From: Marvania coccoides
Taxonomy: Eukaryota; Chlorophyta; Trebouxiophyceae; Chlorellales; Chlorellaceae
NCBI GenBank assembly: GCA_963854735.1
Contig: OY978099.1
Location: 1,116,001-1,180,000 of the forward strand
Reading direction: 5' to 3'
Length of the DNA: 64,000 bases
Made by a program: the position numbers and the translations under genes. Positions 11,248 to 22,694 of this stretch are shown here, one piece after another. Numbering within the stretch: position 1 is the stretch's first letter; each line of letters opens with the position of its first letter. The notes below the pieces were generated by a model. That model made no database searches. It saw only the letters and a program-made list of their open reading frames with translations, and was not told where the DNA came from.

Positions 11248-13837
11248 TTCCTCTCACCGTCCACGACAAACTCCTCGACGATGGTGACCAGGGAGATGCG
11301 CGCGGGGGGGAGCTGCCCCTTCTGCAGGTAGCCCAGGTACTCCGCCAGCCGGGAGTTGGTGTGCTCCATCGCCCGCAGCACCGCCCCACACACCACCGAC
11401 AGGTGCCAAGGAGGGCGCCCAGAAGTGATCTGGGCAGCGATGCGCGCGTCCAACCACCCGGTGTGGTGCACGTCGCCCACAAACTCGGGCTCCCGCAGCA
11501 GCTCGCACACGTAATCGGCGTTGGTGCGGATTTCGCCGCGGACTCGAATCTCCTTCAACGCCACCACCATGGCGCGGATGGCGGCCTCACGGTTCTCGCC
11601 CTTGGCAAACAGGTGCCCGAACTGCGAGTCGGAGAACTCGTGGATGGCGCCGCCGCCCTTCACGCAGAAGTAGCCCCACACCTCGGGGGTTGACTTGAAA
11701 TGAATCTCGTCCACGCCGCCGCAAGTGGGCTTGAACCCTGCGTTGGCGTTCTCGGCGGTGATGCGCACCGCGACGACGTGTCCCGCGGGCGGCGCGCGCG
11801 CTGCGGTGTCCTCAAAGTCGATGGCGTCGATGCCCTCGGGGTCGCGGCTGAAGCAGCGGCGGATGTCAGGGATGGCGTGCAGGGGGACGCCCTGGGCGAT
11901 GAGGATCTGCGCGGCAGGAATGTTGACCCCGGAGATCCACTCCGTCACCGGGTGCTCCACCTGAGGGGAAAAAGAAAGAGAAGGAAGAAATATCAGTTTC
12001 TCGATAAAATAATTTGGGGCTTCTTCCGAGGATTACATGTTGGAAAGAACAGGAAATTAAGGGAGAATATGGGGATCGCACCTGCAAGCGGGGGTTGAGC
12101 TCCAGGAAGCAGTACTCGCGGCTCTCCAGCGCGTACAGGAACTCTATGGTGGCAGCACCGACGTAGCCGACGCTGCGTGCCAGGGCCCGGGCGCAGCGCT
12201 CCATGTCCTCGCGGACGTGGTAGGGCGCGGCGGTGACGGGGCCCTCCTCGATGATCTTCTGGTGGCGGCGCTGCACGGAGCAATCGCGGCTGAACAGCGA
12301 ACAGACGTTGCCGTACCTAATTTTTTTTGGTGAAGACAGAGCAGGACATGATTGAGCTAATTCAACACCCCAAGTTCATATTAATTAGAAATATTATATC
12401 ATAACGGCAAATAATGAAGAGAGGTAGTAGTGCAATGCGAGAGGGGGGGTAACATCAGGTCAAACAAATATTAACGAGAAGCTCACATGTCGCACAGCAG
12501 CTGCACCTCCAGGTGCCTGCTCTGCGGCGCCAGCTTCATGGCAAAGATGGGCGACCCAGGGACCTCCCCCTGCACCTGCCTGAACACCAGCTTCACGTCA
12601 TCATCGTTCATCACTTTCCTGATGCCCTTGCCGCCGCCGCCCCACGAAGCCTTGAGCATCACGGGGTAGCCGATGCGGTTGCAGCACTCCAGGGCGTCCG
12701 CCATGGAGTGGATGCACGCGCGGTCGTAGACGTCCTCAGGAATCATGCCGTTGGGGCAGGAGGCGTAGTCGGCTTGGACGCCGTCGCCGCTCCATGGCAG
12801 GGTGGGCACGCCGGCGGACTGGGCGAGGATGGTGGCCCCGATCTTATCGCCCAGTGCGGACATGGCGCTGGAGGGGGGACCCACGAAGCGGATCTTGGTG
12901 GGGGTCTCTGACAGGGTATCAGGCAGCTCCGGTTTCTCAGAGGCGTGGCCCCTGGGGAGTAAAAGAAAGAAAAAAGGGGGAAGAGAAGAGAGTTAGGAGG
13001 CGGCATTAGAGACGAATAAGTGTTAGCTACATTTTGATAAGGGTGGCTAGGAAGAAAATCAACACAACGGTGGATTTTCAAGCCCAAAAAAGGGAAAAAA
13101 TGAGATTTGTAATTATGAGCTCACCACCCAGGCCACACGGCGTCCACGCCGGTGCGCACCGCGATAGAGGCGATGAGCTGCACGTTGGCGTAGTTGTTGA
13201 CGTTGCGGCCGCCTGGAACTTCCACAAACTGGTCGGCCATTCTGATGTGCTCAGCGTCTGCCTTCATGTCCTCTGGAGAGGCCATAGCGATCAGGTTGAC
13301 CGCGCGTTCATCGCCAAATGTCTTGTAGGCCCAGTTGCGGATGGAGCGGATGAATTTCACGGCCGCCAGGCCGTTGTTTGCCACCAAAACGGAGTGGACA
13401 GGTCGGTCGCCTCCCCAGCGCTTCACGCGGTCCTCCAGCGCCGCTGCGGTCTCCGCAGAGCGCTTGGGGACGCCCAAACGGGCGGTGGAACCGTTGCTGC
13501 GGGAAAAAATGGGGGAAAAAGAAGAAAAAATGGGGTGAAAAAGAGGTTAGGAGATGAGTGGTGCGGCGGAACAACCAAGGCAAGTTTTCGAGGCTCAAAC
13601 GAGAGGGTAGAGCCAATGGCCCCCTCGTGCAACTCGATTATGTATGCTATTGCAAGAAACGGCTGAGCATCGTGCTTTTTCTCACCTGGCAAGGCTGTCC
13701 ATCGACATGGTCAGCGACAGCGCCGAGCGGTGGCGGGTGAGCTTGGGCCCGCTGTCCTGGCCCGCAGGTGGCTTGGCTCCATTCGCCCCGCCGTTGGCAG
13801 GGGCAGGCTCCTCGGCCCTGTGGGCTTGGAGGGTCAT
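5343..13837 (-). CDS. ACC1: Acetyl-CoA carboxylase, homomeric multidomain, probably cytosolic
   Basis: Carboxylates acetyl-CoA to malonyl-CoA for fatty-acid elongation. Minus-strand exons: 13837..13686, 13496..13125, 12951..12487, 12316..12082, 11960..11258, 11058..8632, 8428..7043, 6827..6483 and 6370..5343; every junction keeps frame (2370 aa). Domain order is eukaryotic: biotin carboxylase (VDAVWPGWGHASE, SWGGGGKGIRKV, RDCSVQRRHQKIIEE, ELNPRLQVEHPVTE), biotin carrier with EVMKM (biotinyl Lys near residue 748), a long central region, then carboxyltransferase (ANSGARVG, NGVSHHVV, WFPDSALKTAQ, LANWRGFSGGQRDLFEG). The N terminus has no obvious transit peptide, so I infer a cytosolic enzyme. 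Intron 5 carries a 30-nt A tract on the sense strand and intron 7 an AT dinucleotide repeat. Confidence 0.97.
6906..6935. repeat. AT dinucleotide microsatellite
   Basis: About a dozen AT units within an ACC intron (between the exons ending at 7043 and starting at 6827). Coordinates are approximate. Confidence 0.75.
11212..11241. repeat. Poly-T (sense poly-A) tract of about 30 nt
   Basis: Lies just inside the 5' end of an ACC intron; on the gene's sense strand it is a run of A about 17 nt after the donor. The position inside an intron and the lack of flanking duplication argue against a processed retrocopy tail. Confidence 0.8.
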
Positions 13838-14348
13838 TGTGGGTTGGTCTTCAACTGCTGGAGGATCCTGTTCTCTAAGGCTGCATGCTCGTGGATGGAT
13901 GGTGAGCTCGAAATCAAATTCCGGGATGAAAATTTAATCTTTAGAACGTTCGGACCCCATCGGAGGGTGCAGTCCAAGGGAACGAGGGGAGAGGACTGGC
14001 CAAGTAAAAAAAAGTTATTGGGAGGTGATAAGGGAAAAAGACAGCTGCGGCGGGGCAGCAAAATTTGATGGGTATTAAATAAAAATAATGGGTATAAAGT
14101 TTAAAACAACTTATGCAGTTGGAGCATTTTGCGAAAAATTTTAAAAATAATTGATGTGGACGCGGCAATTGCCATCCTTTAAGCTATTATTGTTAATTTT
14201 AAGAATTTGCTAATGCAGTGCATGTAGTATGGATGCATTTCCAGCGACCATCAGTATAAAAATGTGCGATGATCAGCAAAGTTTAATCCGTCTCTTATAA
14301 ACGCGACATTGCACATATTTTGCACATTAAAGTATTAATCACAATACA
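13838..14348. other. Divergent promoter region, no gene seen
   Basis: Shared upstream region of ACC (minus) and the 571-aa protein gene (plus). AT-rich, with no convincing coding frame. Confidence 0.6.
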
Positions 14349-16140
14349 ATGAAGTCTTACAGCAAAAAAGAATTCGTCAGCGACCTCATCAGGGCACTTG
14401 AAGACGCCGAAAAGGCTTCACAGGTGCCAAAGAGCAAGGCACAGCGTGCTCAGGACGCGTACGGCAAGCTCCAGTTCGATTTCCCAGTGAGTTGAACGCG
14501 GAAAATACCCAATATTCCACTCTATGCTGACATTTTCATCCCCCCTGCCGTTGTCTTTGCAGTTGGTTGAAACTCAAGACTTGGCGGCCCTCACTGACGC
14601 TTTTCGGGCACAAGAAGCATGGGCGGTGCTTACTGCTAAGTTTGTGGACGTGCTGTCAGACTGCATCGCCCACGGCGTTACCAAAATGAGCTCTACCGCC
14701 AACCGAGAGTCTTCAGCTGTCGATGCCGCCTCAGAGAGCCTCACTGCAGCCTTCCAGAAGCTTCTGGCGCTCTCGGTGCTGACTACTCTCACCCGCGCGC
14801 TGCAGGACGCCTCGAACGCCGTGCTTCTGAGCAATATCACGCTGCCTGATGCGGCCAAGAATTCCATCGCTGGCGACAACGCTTCTTTACTAGAAAGCAA
14901 GGTGCTGCTGCTGTCTTCCAGGCTGAGCCACCACGTGCTGAGCTCCCCCATGGCTTGGCAAGATGGTTGCATCTTGTCCGCTGCGCAATCGTGTCTCAGC
15001 GCGGTGCGAAGCCACCCAAAGTTCCTGCAAATGCTGCCGGTCGCCGGCATGCTTTGCACGCTGCTGCACGACCGCGTGTTGGCCGCTCCGCGGGATTTAG
15101 ACATTGGGCTACGTGCGATTATGTCTGGGCTGTGTCTAGACGCCCCCTCAGCGATGTCTGAGGCCCACAGAGCCGCGTGTTTGCTCGGTTTAGGCGTCGC
15201 CTCCTCGCTGGCTGCCCGCCTCCCTGCTGGGCCCTCCAAACGGCAGCTATGGGCGCACTCGCGGGAGGTGTGGCTGCCCGCATCTGCGTGGGTGCTGGAG
15301 TGGGGCGAGGCGCAGCAGCGGCGGCGCAAGCGCGCCCCTCAAGCGGCGGCAGCGGCGTTGGCGGCGGAAGAGGAGGAGCACCGCCATGGGGTGGCTACCG
15401 CAGCACGCTTAGCAGCGTATTACGTCACCGACGCACCCCCAACAACGTCAGACGCGGACCTGCAGGAGGGGCTGCTGTCTAGCGGCGCGTTTCGGGGGCT
15501 GGTGATGGCTTTTTGCGACATCGGAGGCGAACCGACCATGGAACCGCTGCGGAGCGGCGTGCTATCGTGCTGCGCGGCTTCCCCTGGGCTGCTGCGGTGG
15601 GCCCAGGCCGTGCCCGGGTTTTCCAAGGCCTGGACCGAGCGTGCGTTCGCGCCAGGTGGCGAATTTGAGCTGCACTCTGCTCTGGTCTCTGCGTTGACGG
15701 GATCGCCGGCTGCAGACGGCCAAGCCCCCTCGTTGGCCACCATATTTGGGGCGTACGCAGAGGAGTTGACCCCGGAGGCGGTGCCGCAGCTGCACTCGTG
15801 CCTGCTGACGCTGTCTGCTGTGCACAGCGCACAGCGTGGCGGCCCAAAGGCTGTGCCCCTGTGGGACGCAGAATTTTACGCCGCGCTGCGGGCTACTGCC
15901 GTCGCGCTGCGGACAATGAAGGCGGACACTGAAGAGGAAGAGGATAAAAAGACGAGGAACAGCAGCGAAGAAAATGGAGAGAGCGGCGGCGACGATGACG
16001 AGCTGAAGTTGGGTTTGGCTGCTGACGTGCGGGCTGAGCAGCTGGCGGCGCGGAGGGTGCGGGCGTTGCTGCCCGAGTGTCTGCGGATGATCAAGGGGCT
16101 GGCGACCAAGCCAGGGTCCGCGCTGGGGAAGTCGGATTGA
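14349..16140 (+). CDS. Unrecognised 571-aa alpha-helical protein
   Basis: Exons are 14349..14486 and 14563..16140, joined in phase 0 by a 76-nt GT-AG intron. I do not recognise the family. The protein is rich in Leu, Ala and Ser in long amphipathic stretches, giving the look of an ARM/HEAT-like helical repeat, but no repeat is regular enough to claim. Near residues 265-290 is a short basic-then-acidic segment (RRRKRAP, EEEEHRHG). The last 80 residues hold an acidic linker with EEEEDKK and GGDDDELK. There is no signal peptide, transmembrane segment or catalytic motif. Codon and GC content match the neighbouring genes, so it is probably a native gene. Confidence 0.75.
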
Positions 16141-16579
16141 ATGTGTGACAGTGAATGAGAAGACCGTCATCATGCTGAAGAAGAAAAAAATCTGCAATTT
16201 AATGTAGTTAATGCTAGAAAATATCTTGGGAGATTTAATGCATGCATATATGCCCTGAAGAGGAGGCAATCAGGCCTGAGGGGGGTCCTTACAGAGGTCA
16301 AGGAAGTGCAGTTGGCGACACCAGTCGATGATGATACATCATATCATGGGCTTCTCAAACTTTGACGAATGCTGCATAGAGATGTCAAGCAGAGGCTAGA
16401 AAGGCCTGATGGCAACGCAGCACTCTGAATGGAGCAAAAAAATAGCACGAGCTTTTTGCCACCCGGGGACAACCAATCGTTGGCGGATTAAGCTTTGATT
16501 GAAAATAAAAGACTTGTGAAATTAAGACCATTGCTTTCATACACTCCGTAGTAACATCTCACATTCCTTAATTTCCAAG
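16141..16579. other. Intergenic spacer, no gene seen
   Basis: 3' UTR of the 571-aa protein gene followed by the psbX promoter. No coding frame or RNA-like structure that I can support. Confidence 0.6.
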
Positions 16580-17173
16580 ATGAACGCCGTCTGCATGACC
16601 CGCACTCCTGTGGCCACGCCCTTTGGTGAGGATCATTTTACACCGCAAAAAAAAATGCTTCAATTTCGCCCCCAAACTCATTTATATCCGTTATTTTGAT
16701 GCAGTGGCTGCCAAGCCCGCCCGTGCTGCCCGTCTTGTGGCCGCGCCCGTGCGGTGCAGGTGCGAATTGATGGACGTTTGGACGGGGAAACGCTGTGCTG
16801 AGCTGCCCGTTGAGGTGGCGGATGCGATGTTTGCGAGCTCGGAAAACTATGCGCACACGCACATAGCAACAAACCCCTCGCTGCACGCCCAGCTCTTGAG
16901 ACTATCAATTCATTATCATCTTTATTTTTGGCCTGTTCTAAGACAATAATGCTCCGTTATTTTTGCAGCGCCAACATGAAGACCGAGGCCGTCGTCGCTG
17001 GCGTGTCCGTGGCCGTTGGCACCATGATGGCGCATCCCCTTGTCGCCGAGGCAGCCACCACCCCCTCCCTGAAGAACCTGCTGGGCTCCGTGGTGTCCGG
17101 CGCGTTCGTGCTGGCGGCTATCTTCGGCGCTGTGACCGCAGTGTCCAGCTTCGACTCCATCGAGCGCAAGTGA
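16580..17173 (+). CDS. PSBX: Photosystem II subunit PsbX, nuclear-encoded precursor
   Basis: Small single-span subunit of photosystem II near cytochrome b559, sited in the thylakoid. Exons are 16580..16625, 16705..16759 and 16969..17173 (101 aa); phases 1 and 2 agree. The N terminus is a basic plastid transit peptide. It is followed by a second hydrophobic segment ending in a thylakoid-type cleavage site (VAEAA) and then the mature PsbX: TPSLKNLLGSVVSGAFVLAAIFGAVTAVSSFD. This bipartite presequence is the expected arrangement for nuclear psbX in green algae and plants. Intron 2 (209 nt) is partly GC-rich, unlike most introns here. A TGTAA polyadenylation-like signal lies at about 17329. Confidence 0.95.
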
Positions 17174-17612
17174 GCGGCGGCAGCTGTGGCTGCGGCGATG
17201 CAGCAGTCACACATAGAGAAACAGAAATGACTCTTTTTTTATAAACCAGTGGCGTTCTCTTCTTCATTCAGAGGGCGACAGCGGGCGAGGAGATTTTAAG
17301 TAGGATTTTAGTGTGATTTACAACGGTGTGTAATATAAAAAGTTCCGCGAAAAATAGACATTCGAGGGTGCAGGAGCAGTGGGGTTAGGGGGGGGGTGAG
17401 CTGGAGGCAGCAAACGGGGGGTGGCGAAAAGTCTTTGGGGAGAGCCTGCTGCAGGATGGAAGCCGAGGAGACGCTAAGAAAGAAAGAAAGTCGTGTTTCT
17501 TTTCCTGAAATATACAACAACGCAGCCTGAATGTGATGCGCGAAAACAGATTCACAATTCCATTCTTCCATGCACTGTAATGAAGGGTCTCTTGAAATTA
17601 TAGATTGACAGC

Positions 17613-18550
17613 TTGGGTATCGTCGGTGCAGACAAGGGGGCTGGCTTGCACATGCAGGCATGGTGTCCAGCTGTTCAGCAGCTCCACCCTCCATCCTCCT
17701 CAACATGCGGCTCGCTCGCTTTTATTCATCTTGCTGAAGCTCTGTCGTTGGCGCCCTTGCTGTCATGTGCGTTTCCATGCCTTGCAAATCTGTGTTTTGA
17801 CGGGTGCGAGACCGAGAACTCCGCAGCGGATTTATCAGCATTGTTATCAACTACAAAAGTGCCCGTCCTTTCAAACCTTCATTTCGAAGAAACATTTTTT
17901 GAATATGTTTTTTTGGCAGCGTCAACTTGCCATCCCTCACTGCGCTTTTTCTTAATCCTAATATTGATGAAGACGATATCCCGGCAATAGCTGCAGATAT
18001 TTCTCGATCTCCCAATCTCGTCGTCCTTCAGATTCGTTCTAGCGAAATGAATACAATAGATGCAGCGACGTCGCTGCCATTGCTACTTAAGAGACCAGTG
18101 TTCGGTGTGTTCGGTAAACTCCGAGGTCTGAATATAACTGTATGGGCGATTAACCAAGATTCAGTGACCATTTTGGGGCAGCTGGCACGCAAAACGCCTA
18201 ATATGGACGGTCTAACCTGACTGGCTCGACAGAGCAGGCATCATGGCTCTGTGTGGGTGCGCTTTCTCAGGTCATTGGACAAAGGTTGAATGTCTGAGTT
18301 TGATGTATTCCGGGTGCTTTTCGGGAATAGTTAAAATATTCCTATAGAGAAGCCATGCTTTTAAGGCTGAGAGGGAGCTTATCGTTGAATGCATAGCGAT
18401 GTTCCACCCTTCGCCAGGAAGATTAGCAGCAGACTGCCCAGAGATAACAATGTCCGCAATGTATATTTAGATGAACGAAACCCGAAATGGCTGGACTGAC
18501 CAACAGCTGGGACAGCTGTTTTGATGTCCCAGCGGCGTGCTCTCCCTGCT
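17613..18550 (+). pseudogene. Decayed leucine-rich-repeat gene (several frames)
   Basis: LRR-like text appears in at least three successive reading frames with no convincing splice sites between them. Frame 1, about 17680-17900, has AFPCLANLCFDGC and VPVLSNLHFEE. Frame 2, about 17921-18220, has LPSLTALFLNP and SPNLVVLQIRSS and ends in a stop. Frame 3, about 18270-18340, has VECLSLMYSGC. A further CPEITMSAMYI-like piece lies near 18440. An acceptor-like TTTTTTTGGCAG occurs at 17920, but no matching donor was found. The simplest reading is a gene broken by frameshifts; boundaries are approximate. An unusual multi-exon LRR gene is the alternative. Confidence 0.4.
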
Positions 18551-18689
18551 GTGCTATTCTTCCAAGGGAAATGTGCGAATTTATGTGCGAATTATGGCTG
18601 ATCAATACCAATTTATATCAAACACGTGTGTACCGGGTGAAAAGCATCCCAGAATTCGTTCCGATAGCTTTTCGACAAATCAATCACCA

Positions 18690-20833
18690 ATGTTTGCCCT
18701 AAGAACCCTGACTGCGCCGAGCCAGGTATGCACAGCAAGCTTTATTAATATTTACCGACTGCATTACTATTCCTTGCCCATTCCAATGCAAATCAGTCTC
18801 ACCTTAAAAACTCATTTATTTTTAAAATCCTCCCCCCCCTCCCCTCCATTTTTTCCATTTTTTTCCTGGTCAGCCTTCAGCAAGGCCTGCGGGTGTGGCG
18901 AGCCGTGTATCCGTGGTCCCCTCTGCCGGCATGTTTGAGGGCGTGGAACAGGCCCCTCCCGACCCCGTTCTCGGCATCAGCGAAGCTTTCAAGGCTGACA
19001 CCGACGCCAACAAACTCAACCTGGGCGTGGGAGCCTACCGCACCGAGGAGCTGCAGCCCTACGTGCTCAGCGTCGTGCGCAAGGCGGAGGAGCGCATGAT
19101 CGCCGCCAAAGAGAACAAAGAGTGAGCAAGAATGATAGGCAAAGAACAACTCGTTTTTTTTATACTACAGTATATGGTTTTTTTTCCTGCAATAATAATC
19201 ATGGAAATGCCCAGGTACCTGGCCATTGAAGGTCTGCCGGCGTTCCGTGCTGCCACAGTGGAGCTGCTGTTTGGCGCAGACTACCCCGCAGTGAAGGAGG
19301 GCCGTGTTGCCACGCTGCAGGCGCTGTCTGGTACTGGTTCGCTGGCTGTGGCTGCGCAGTTCATTGCGCAGTACATGCCCAACGCCACCGTGTACATCTC
19401 CGACCCCACCTGGCCCAACCACAAGGTAATAAAAAGATTAATTAAAATAAGGCAGAGCCGTGTTTTGTTTTTTATTTTTCCCAGCATGTGCTATGCATAC
19501 TTCTTTGCGTGGTTTTTTCCTATCTAAAAATAAATAGGCTGTATTACCTGCCGTCCCCCCCCCCCTTCTCCCCTCCTCATATATTTGTCTATTCTCAACG
19601 CTGCTGCAGAACATTTTTGCGCTGGCTGGGGTGCCCTGGAAGACCTACCGCTACTTCGACCCCGCCACCGTGGGCCTGGACTTTGAGGGCATGCTGGCAG
19701 ACATCGAGGCAGCCCCCGCAGGCTCCGTCATTTTGCTGCACGGCTGTGCTCACAACCCGACAGGTGCAATATAGAAAAGAAAAATAAAGAAATAAAAAGA
19801 AGACAGAAATGATTGATGTTAATGATGCTTCTATGTTTTTTTGCTTTTTTTGCAGGCATTGACCCCACCAAGGAGCAGTGGAAGGCCATCGCTGACGCGA
19901 TCGAGAAGAAAGGACACCTCACGTAAGAAAATACAATTGCAACCTTTTATGCATCTCTTTTTAAAAAGATAAATATTCGCGTATCGTTTTGGGGGGCCCT
20001 CGTTCTTTTCACACCACAATTGTATTGCTTGCCACGCTACTTACCTCTTTTAAAACCCTGAGAACTCAAAAACTTATTTCATTTTTCTCCCTTCCCATCC
20101 TCTCCAGTTTCTTCGACGTGGCCTACCAGGGCTTCGCCACCGGCAGCTTGGACGAGGACGCCTACGCCCCCCGATACTTTGCTTCCAGAGGCCTGGAGGT
20201 CATCGTGGCGCAGAGCTACTCCAAGAACCTGGGGCTGTACGCAGAGCGCGTCGGCGCGCTCAACGTAGTGACAGAGTCAAAGGAGGCCGCCACGCGGGTG
20301 CTGAGCCAGCTGAAGCGCCTCGCCAGGTACGAAAAATGACATTGCTAGGCGAAAAACTTTGTATAATATTTTTGCCGGTTTTTTTATACGTCAAATCCAG
20401 CATTTCCTGCGCTTTACAACGTTTTAATTCACTGCCCATACTCATTAATTTGTTTTCATCAACTAATTGCAGGGCGATTTGGAGCAACCCCCCGCTGCAC
20501 GGCGCGCGCATTGTGGCCGAGGTGGTGGGCGACCAGGCGCTGTTCGACGAGTGGCGCGGCGAGATGGAGCTCATGTCTGGCCGCATCATCGAAGTGCGCC
20601 GAGTGTTGCGGGACCACCTGGTGAAGCTCAACCCTGACCGCAACTTTGACTACATCGTGAACCAGATCGGCATGTTTGCTTACACAGGCATGACCCCTGC
20701 TCAGGTAGAAAACATGACGACAAAGCACCATGTGTACATGACCAAGGACGGCCGCCTGTCGCTGGCGGGGCTCAACAAAGCCAAGGCCGAGTACCTGGCA
20801 AATGCCATGGACGACAGTCTGCGCAACTTTTAA
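18690..20833 (+). CDS. AAT: Aspartate aminotransferase (PLP-dependent), organelle-targeted
   Basis: Interconverts aspartate and 2-oxoglutarate with oxaloacetate and glutamate. Exons: 18690..18725, 18874..19121, 19215..19425, 19610..19763, 19856..19922, 20108..20326 and 20473..20833 (431 aa), all phases consistent. Class I aminotransferase landmarks are in order: [60 protein letters not shown] with the PLP-binding Lys, [10 protein letters not shown], and [13 protein letters not shown]. The first two exons encode about 30 Arg/Ser/Ala-rich residues before [14 protein letters not shown], consistent with a plastid or mitochondrial presequence. TGTAA lies at 20913. The intron before exon 4 has a C-rich run. 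Confidence 0.96.
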
Positions 20834-20996
20834 ATACTAGGCACGGAAGGAGAGGAAAGAGAGAGAGGCCAACGAATTCAAATTTATTTTTCAATAATGA
20901 TCAATATTGTGTTGTAATGATGAAGTCGGAGTCGAGAATAATTGATCGGAAAATGGGGTATACAAGAGAAAAGGCTCGAAAAACATGTTAATATTA

Positions 20997-21752
20997 TTAT
21001 ATAGGATTCAGCGAAAGTAGCTGGCGGGTGTGGTGGCCTCCCCCCTTGTTATTTTTTATAGACAGCTCCCGAATCCTCTTGCTGCGCCTGAGGGGCAGTG
21101 CCGCTTCTTTCGGTGCCGCATTATCTTCTTTCACCGGCGCGTCTTTTTTCGCCGGCGTTCCCTTCACCGGCACGTCCTTTGCTGCAGCGATGTGGGCCTT
21201 CAGCATCGTCGCCGCAGCTGTGTGTCCGTTCTTCCCAGCAATTTCCAGCGGCGTGGTGCCGTCGTCTTTGGCTTTGGTCGCATCAGCGCCCGGGGCATCC
21301 AGCAACAGCCGAAGAATGCATACGTGTCCGTTCTCCGCCGCGGCAAAAATGGGGGTGGCACCTAGGTACGCCGGGGTCGCTGGGTTGGCACCGTAATTGA
21401 GGAGGCGCCTCACCACGCTCTCGTACCCTTTGTAGGCGGAAATAAAGAGGGGAGTGCTGCGGTCGCTTCGTTGGATGTTAGGTTCGGCATCAAACAAAAG
21501 CAGTAGATGCACCATTTCCTCCTTGTTGTCGCTGGCAGCGATGAACAGCGGTGGGCCCCCAGAGTTCTCGGCTTTATCGGGGTCTACCCCGGTTTCCAGG
21601 ATTTCTTGCGCCTCCCGCACTCGGCCAGAGAATACCTCGTCAGACAGCGTCCTCTTTTTTGGTGCGAGAATGGGGATGTAGATGTGACGTCTTCTTCGTA
21701 AGATATGAGGGGGGGCCCCCGTAGAAGTGGCATGATGGAAAAGCTTGAGCAT
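20997..21752 (-). CDS. Ankyrin-repeat protein with basic tail
   Basis: Single exon. The ATG at 21752 gives 251 aa; the frame is open a further 36 nt to an ATG at 21788. The sequence just before 21752 also resembles a splice acceptor (TTTGTTTCTCAG), so the true N terminus is uncertain. Four ankyrin repeats run from about residue 45 to 170, with GGPPLFIAASDNKEE, STPLFISAYKGYE, ATPIFAAAENGH and TTPLEIAGKNGH. The tail is rich in Lys and Pro with paired PVK-type motifs and LRRSKRIREL. Ankyrin repeats mediate protein contacts; the partner is unknown. Confidence 0.8.
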   Translation of the reverse strand: MLKLFHHATSTGAPPHILRRRRHIYIPILAPKKRTLSDEVFSGRVREAQEILETGVDPDKAENSGGPPLFIAASDNKEEMVHLLLLFDAEPNIQRSDRSTPLFISAYKGYESVVRRLLNYGANPATPAYLGATPIFAAAENGHVCILRLLLDAPGADATKAKDDGTTPLEIAGKNGHTAAATMLKAHIAAAKDVPVKGTPAKKDAPVKEDNAAPKEAALPLRRSKRIRELSIKNNKGGGHHTRQLLSLNPI

Positions 21753-21958
21753 GCTGAGAAACAAACGAGAATTCAAATTTAAATACATATTCGCGTGAGA
21801 AGCGTGTAAGAGGGGTATTTTTTTCTTTTTAGGATGTCACGCTGTGTTTCTGCCGTCGTCTGCCGATTGATGGAGCTGCTTTAATTACTGCTTTCGCATT
21901 TATTATTATGCACACTTTTCTTGAGAAAAGGTAGCCCATTTTAAACAAGTACCCAAAC

Positions 21959-22694
21959 ATGAAGATGCAGAGAAGTGCCCGTCGAATGCAATCGTCGTCA
22001 AGAGGAAGACTTGTATCAACGCTTCATCAACGCGTCTACGACAGCGAGGAAGACGTCGACTACATTGATGACCAAGAGATTGAGGACATCGAGGTAGGGG
22101 AGGAAAAATGAAACCCTACACAACCCTAAAAGCTCGATTACAATTGATTATGATTCCAATGACTAATCGACACACATACACACTTCACTCCAGTCCCCGC
22201 CACCTGGAAGGGAGCAGCCCAGGAAACAGCTTGGGGCGAAAACGAAGAAGCATCGCACTTCAACTGCCAAACCTGAAGACCCTGCCGGAGACCCTGCTGG
22301 AGACCCTGCCGGAGGCTCCAAACCCCAAAAATGCGTGTCCCAGGCAAGGCGTTTCGTCGTTTCTGTTATTGCAAATATTACTCGAAAATAAATGATATTC
22401 CTAAGTCAGTTTTCGGAATTTAACGGAATTTAACTTTTCCAATTGCAGGAGCTGTTGGAATTGCAGGAGCTGTTGAAAAAAGAAGTGGAATGGCTGACCC
22501 GTACCCACCTCATTGAACTCCTCAAGAACCGAGGCTGTACTCAAATCAGCAAACTGTCAAAGGAAAAGCTCGTGCATAGCGTCATAGCCTTGCGCGACCC
22601 CAAGGCTGTGTGGGGCGATCTGAGCGAGGCAGCGCAGAAGCACCTGGACAAGAAGCTGGAGAAGGAAGCGCTCAATAATGCGGATGATGAGTAA
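21959..22694 (+). CDS. Small acidic/basic protein with SAP-like C-terminal helix pair
   Basis: Exons are 21959..22093, 22194..22343 and 22449..22694 (176 aa), all joined in phase 0. The N terminus is basic, then an acidic patch (SEEDVDYIDDQEIEDIE). The middle exon has three tandem DPAG units encoded by 12-nt repeats. The C-terminal exon, LTRTHLIELLKNRGCTQISKLSKEKLVHSVI, resembles a SAP-type helix-turn-helix used by some nuclear proteins to bind DNA. The family is not recognised. Intron 2 begins CAG|GCAAGG (GC-AG). Its acceptor is duplicated: AATTGCAGGAGCTGTTG at 22441-22457 and again at 22459-22475, giving two AG sites 18 nt apart in frame. Confidence 0.7.
22441..22475 (+). repeat. 17-nt tandem duplication covering a splice acceptor
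   Basis: Two copies of AATTGCAGGAGCTGTTG, one base apart, at the intron 2/exon 3 border of the SAP-like gene. Either CAG could serve as acceptor, adding or removing six codons. Confidence 0.85.

Noticed and set aside
17881..17920. Intron joining the first two LRR-like frames
   Set aside because: The acceptor TTTGGCAG is plausible, but no GT or GC donor upstream keeps both frames, and further frame breaks follow.
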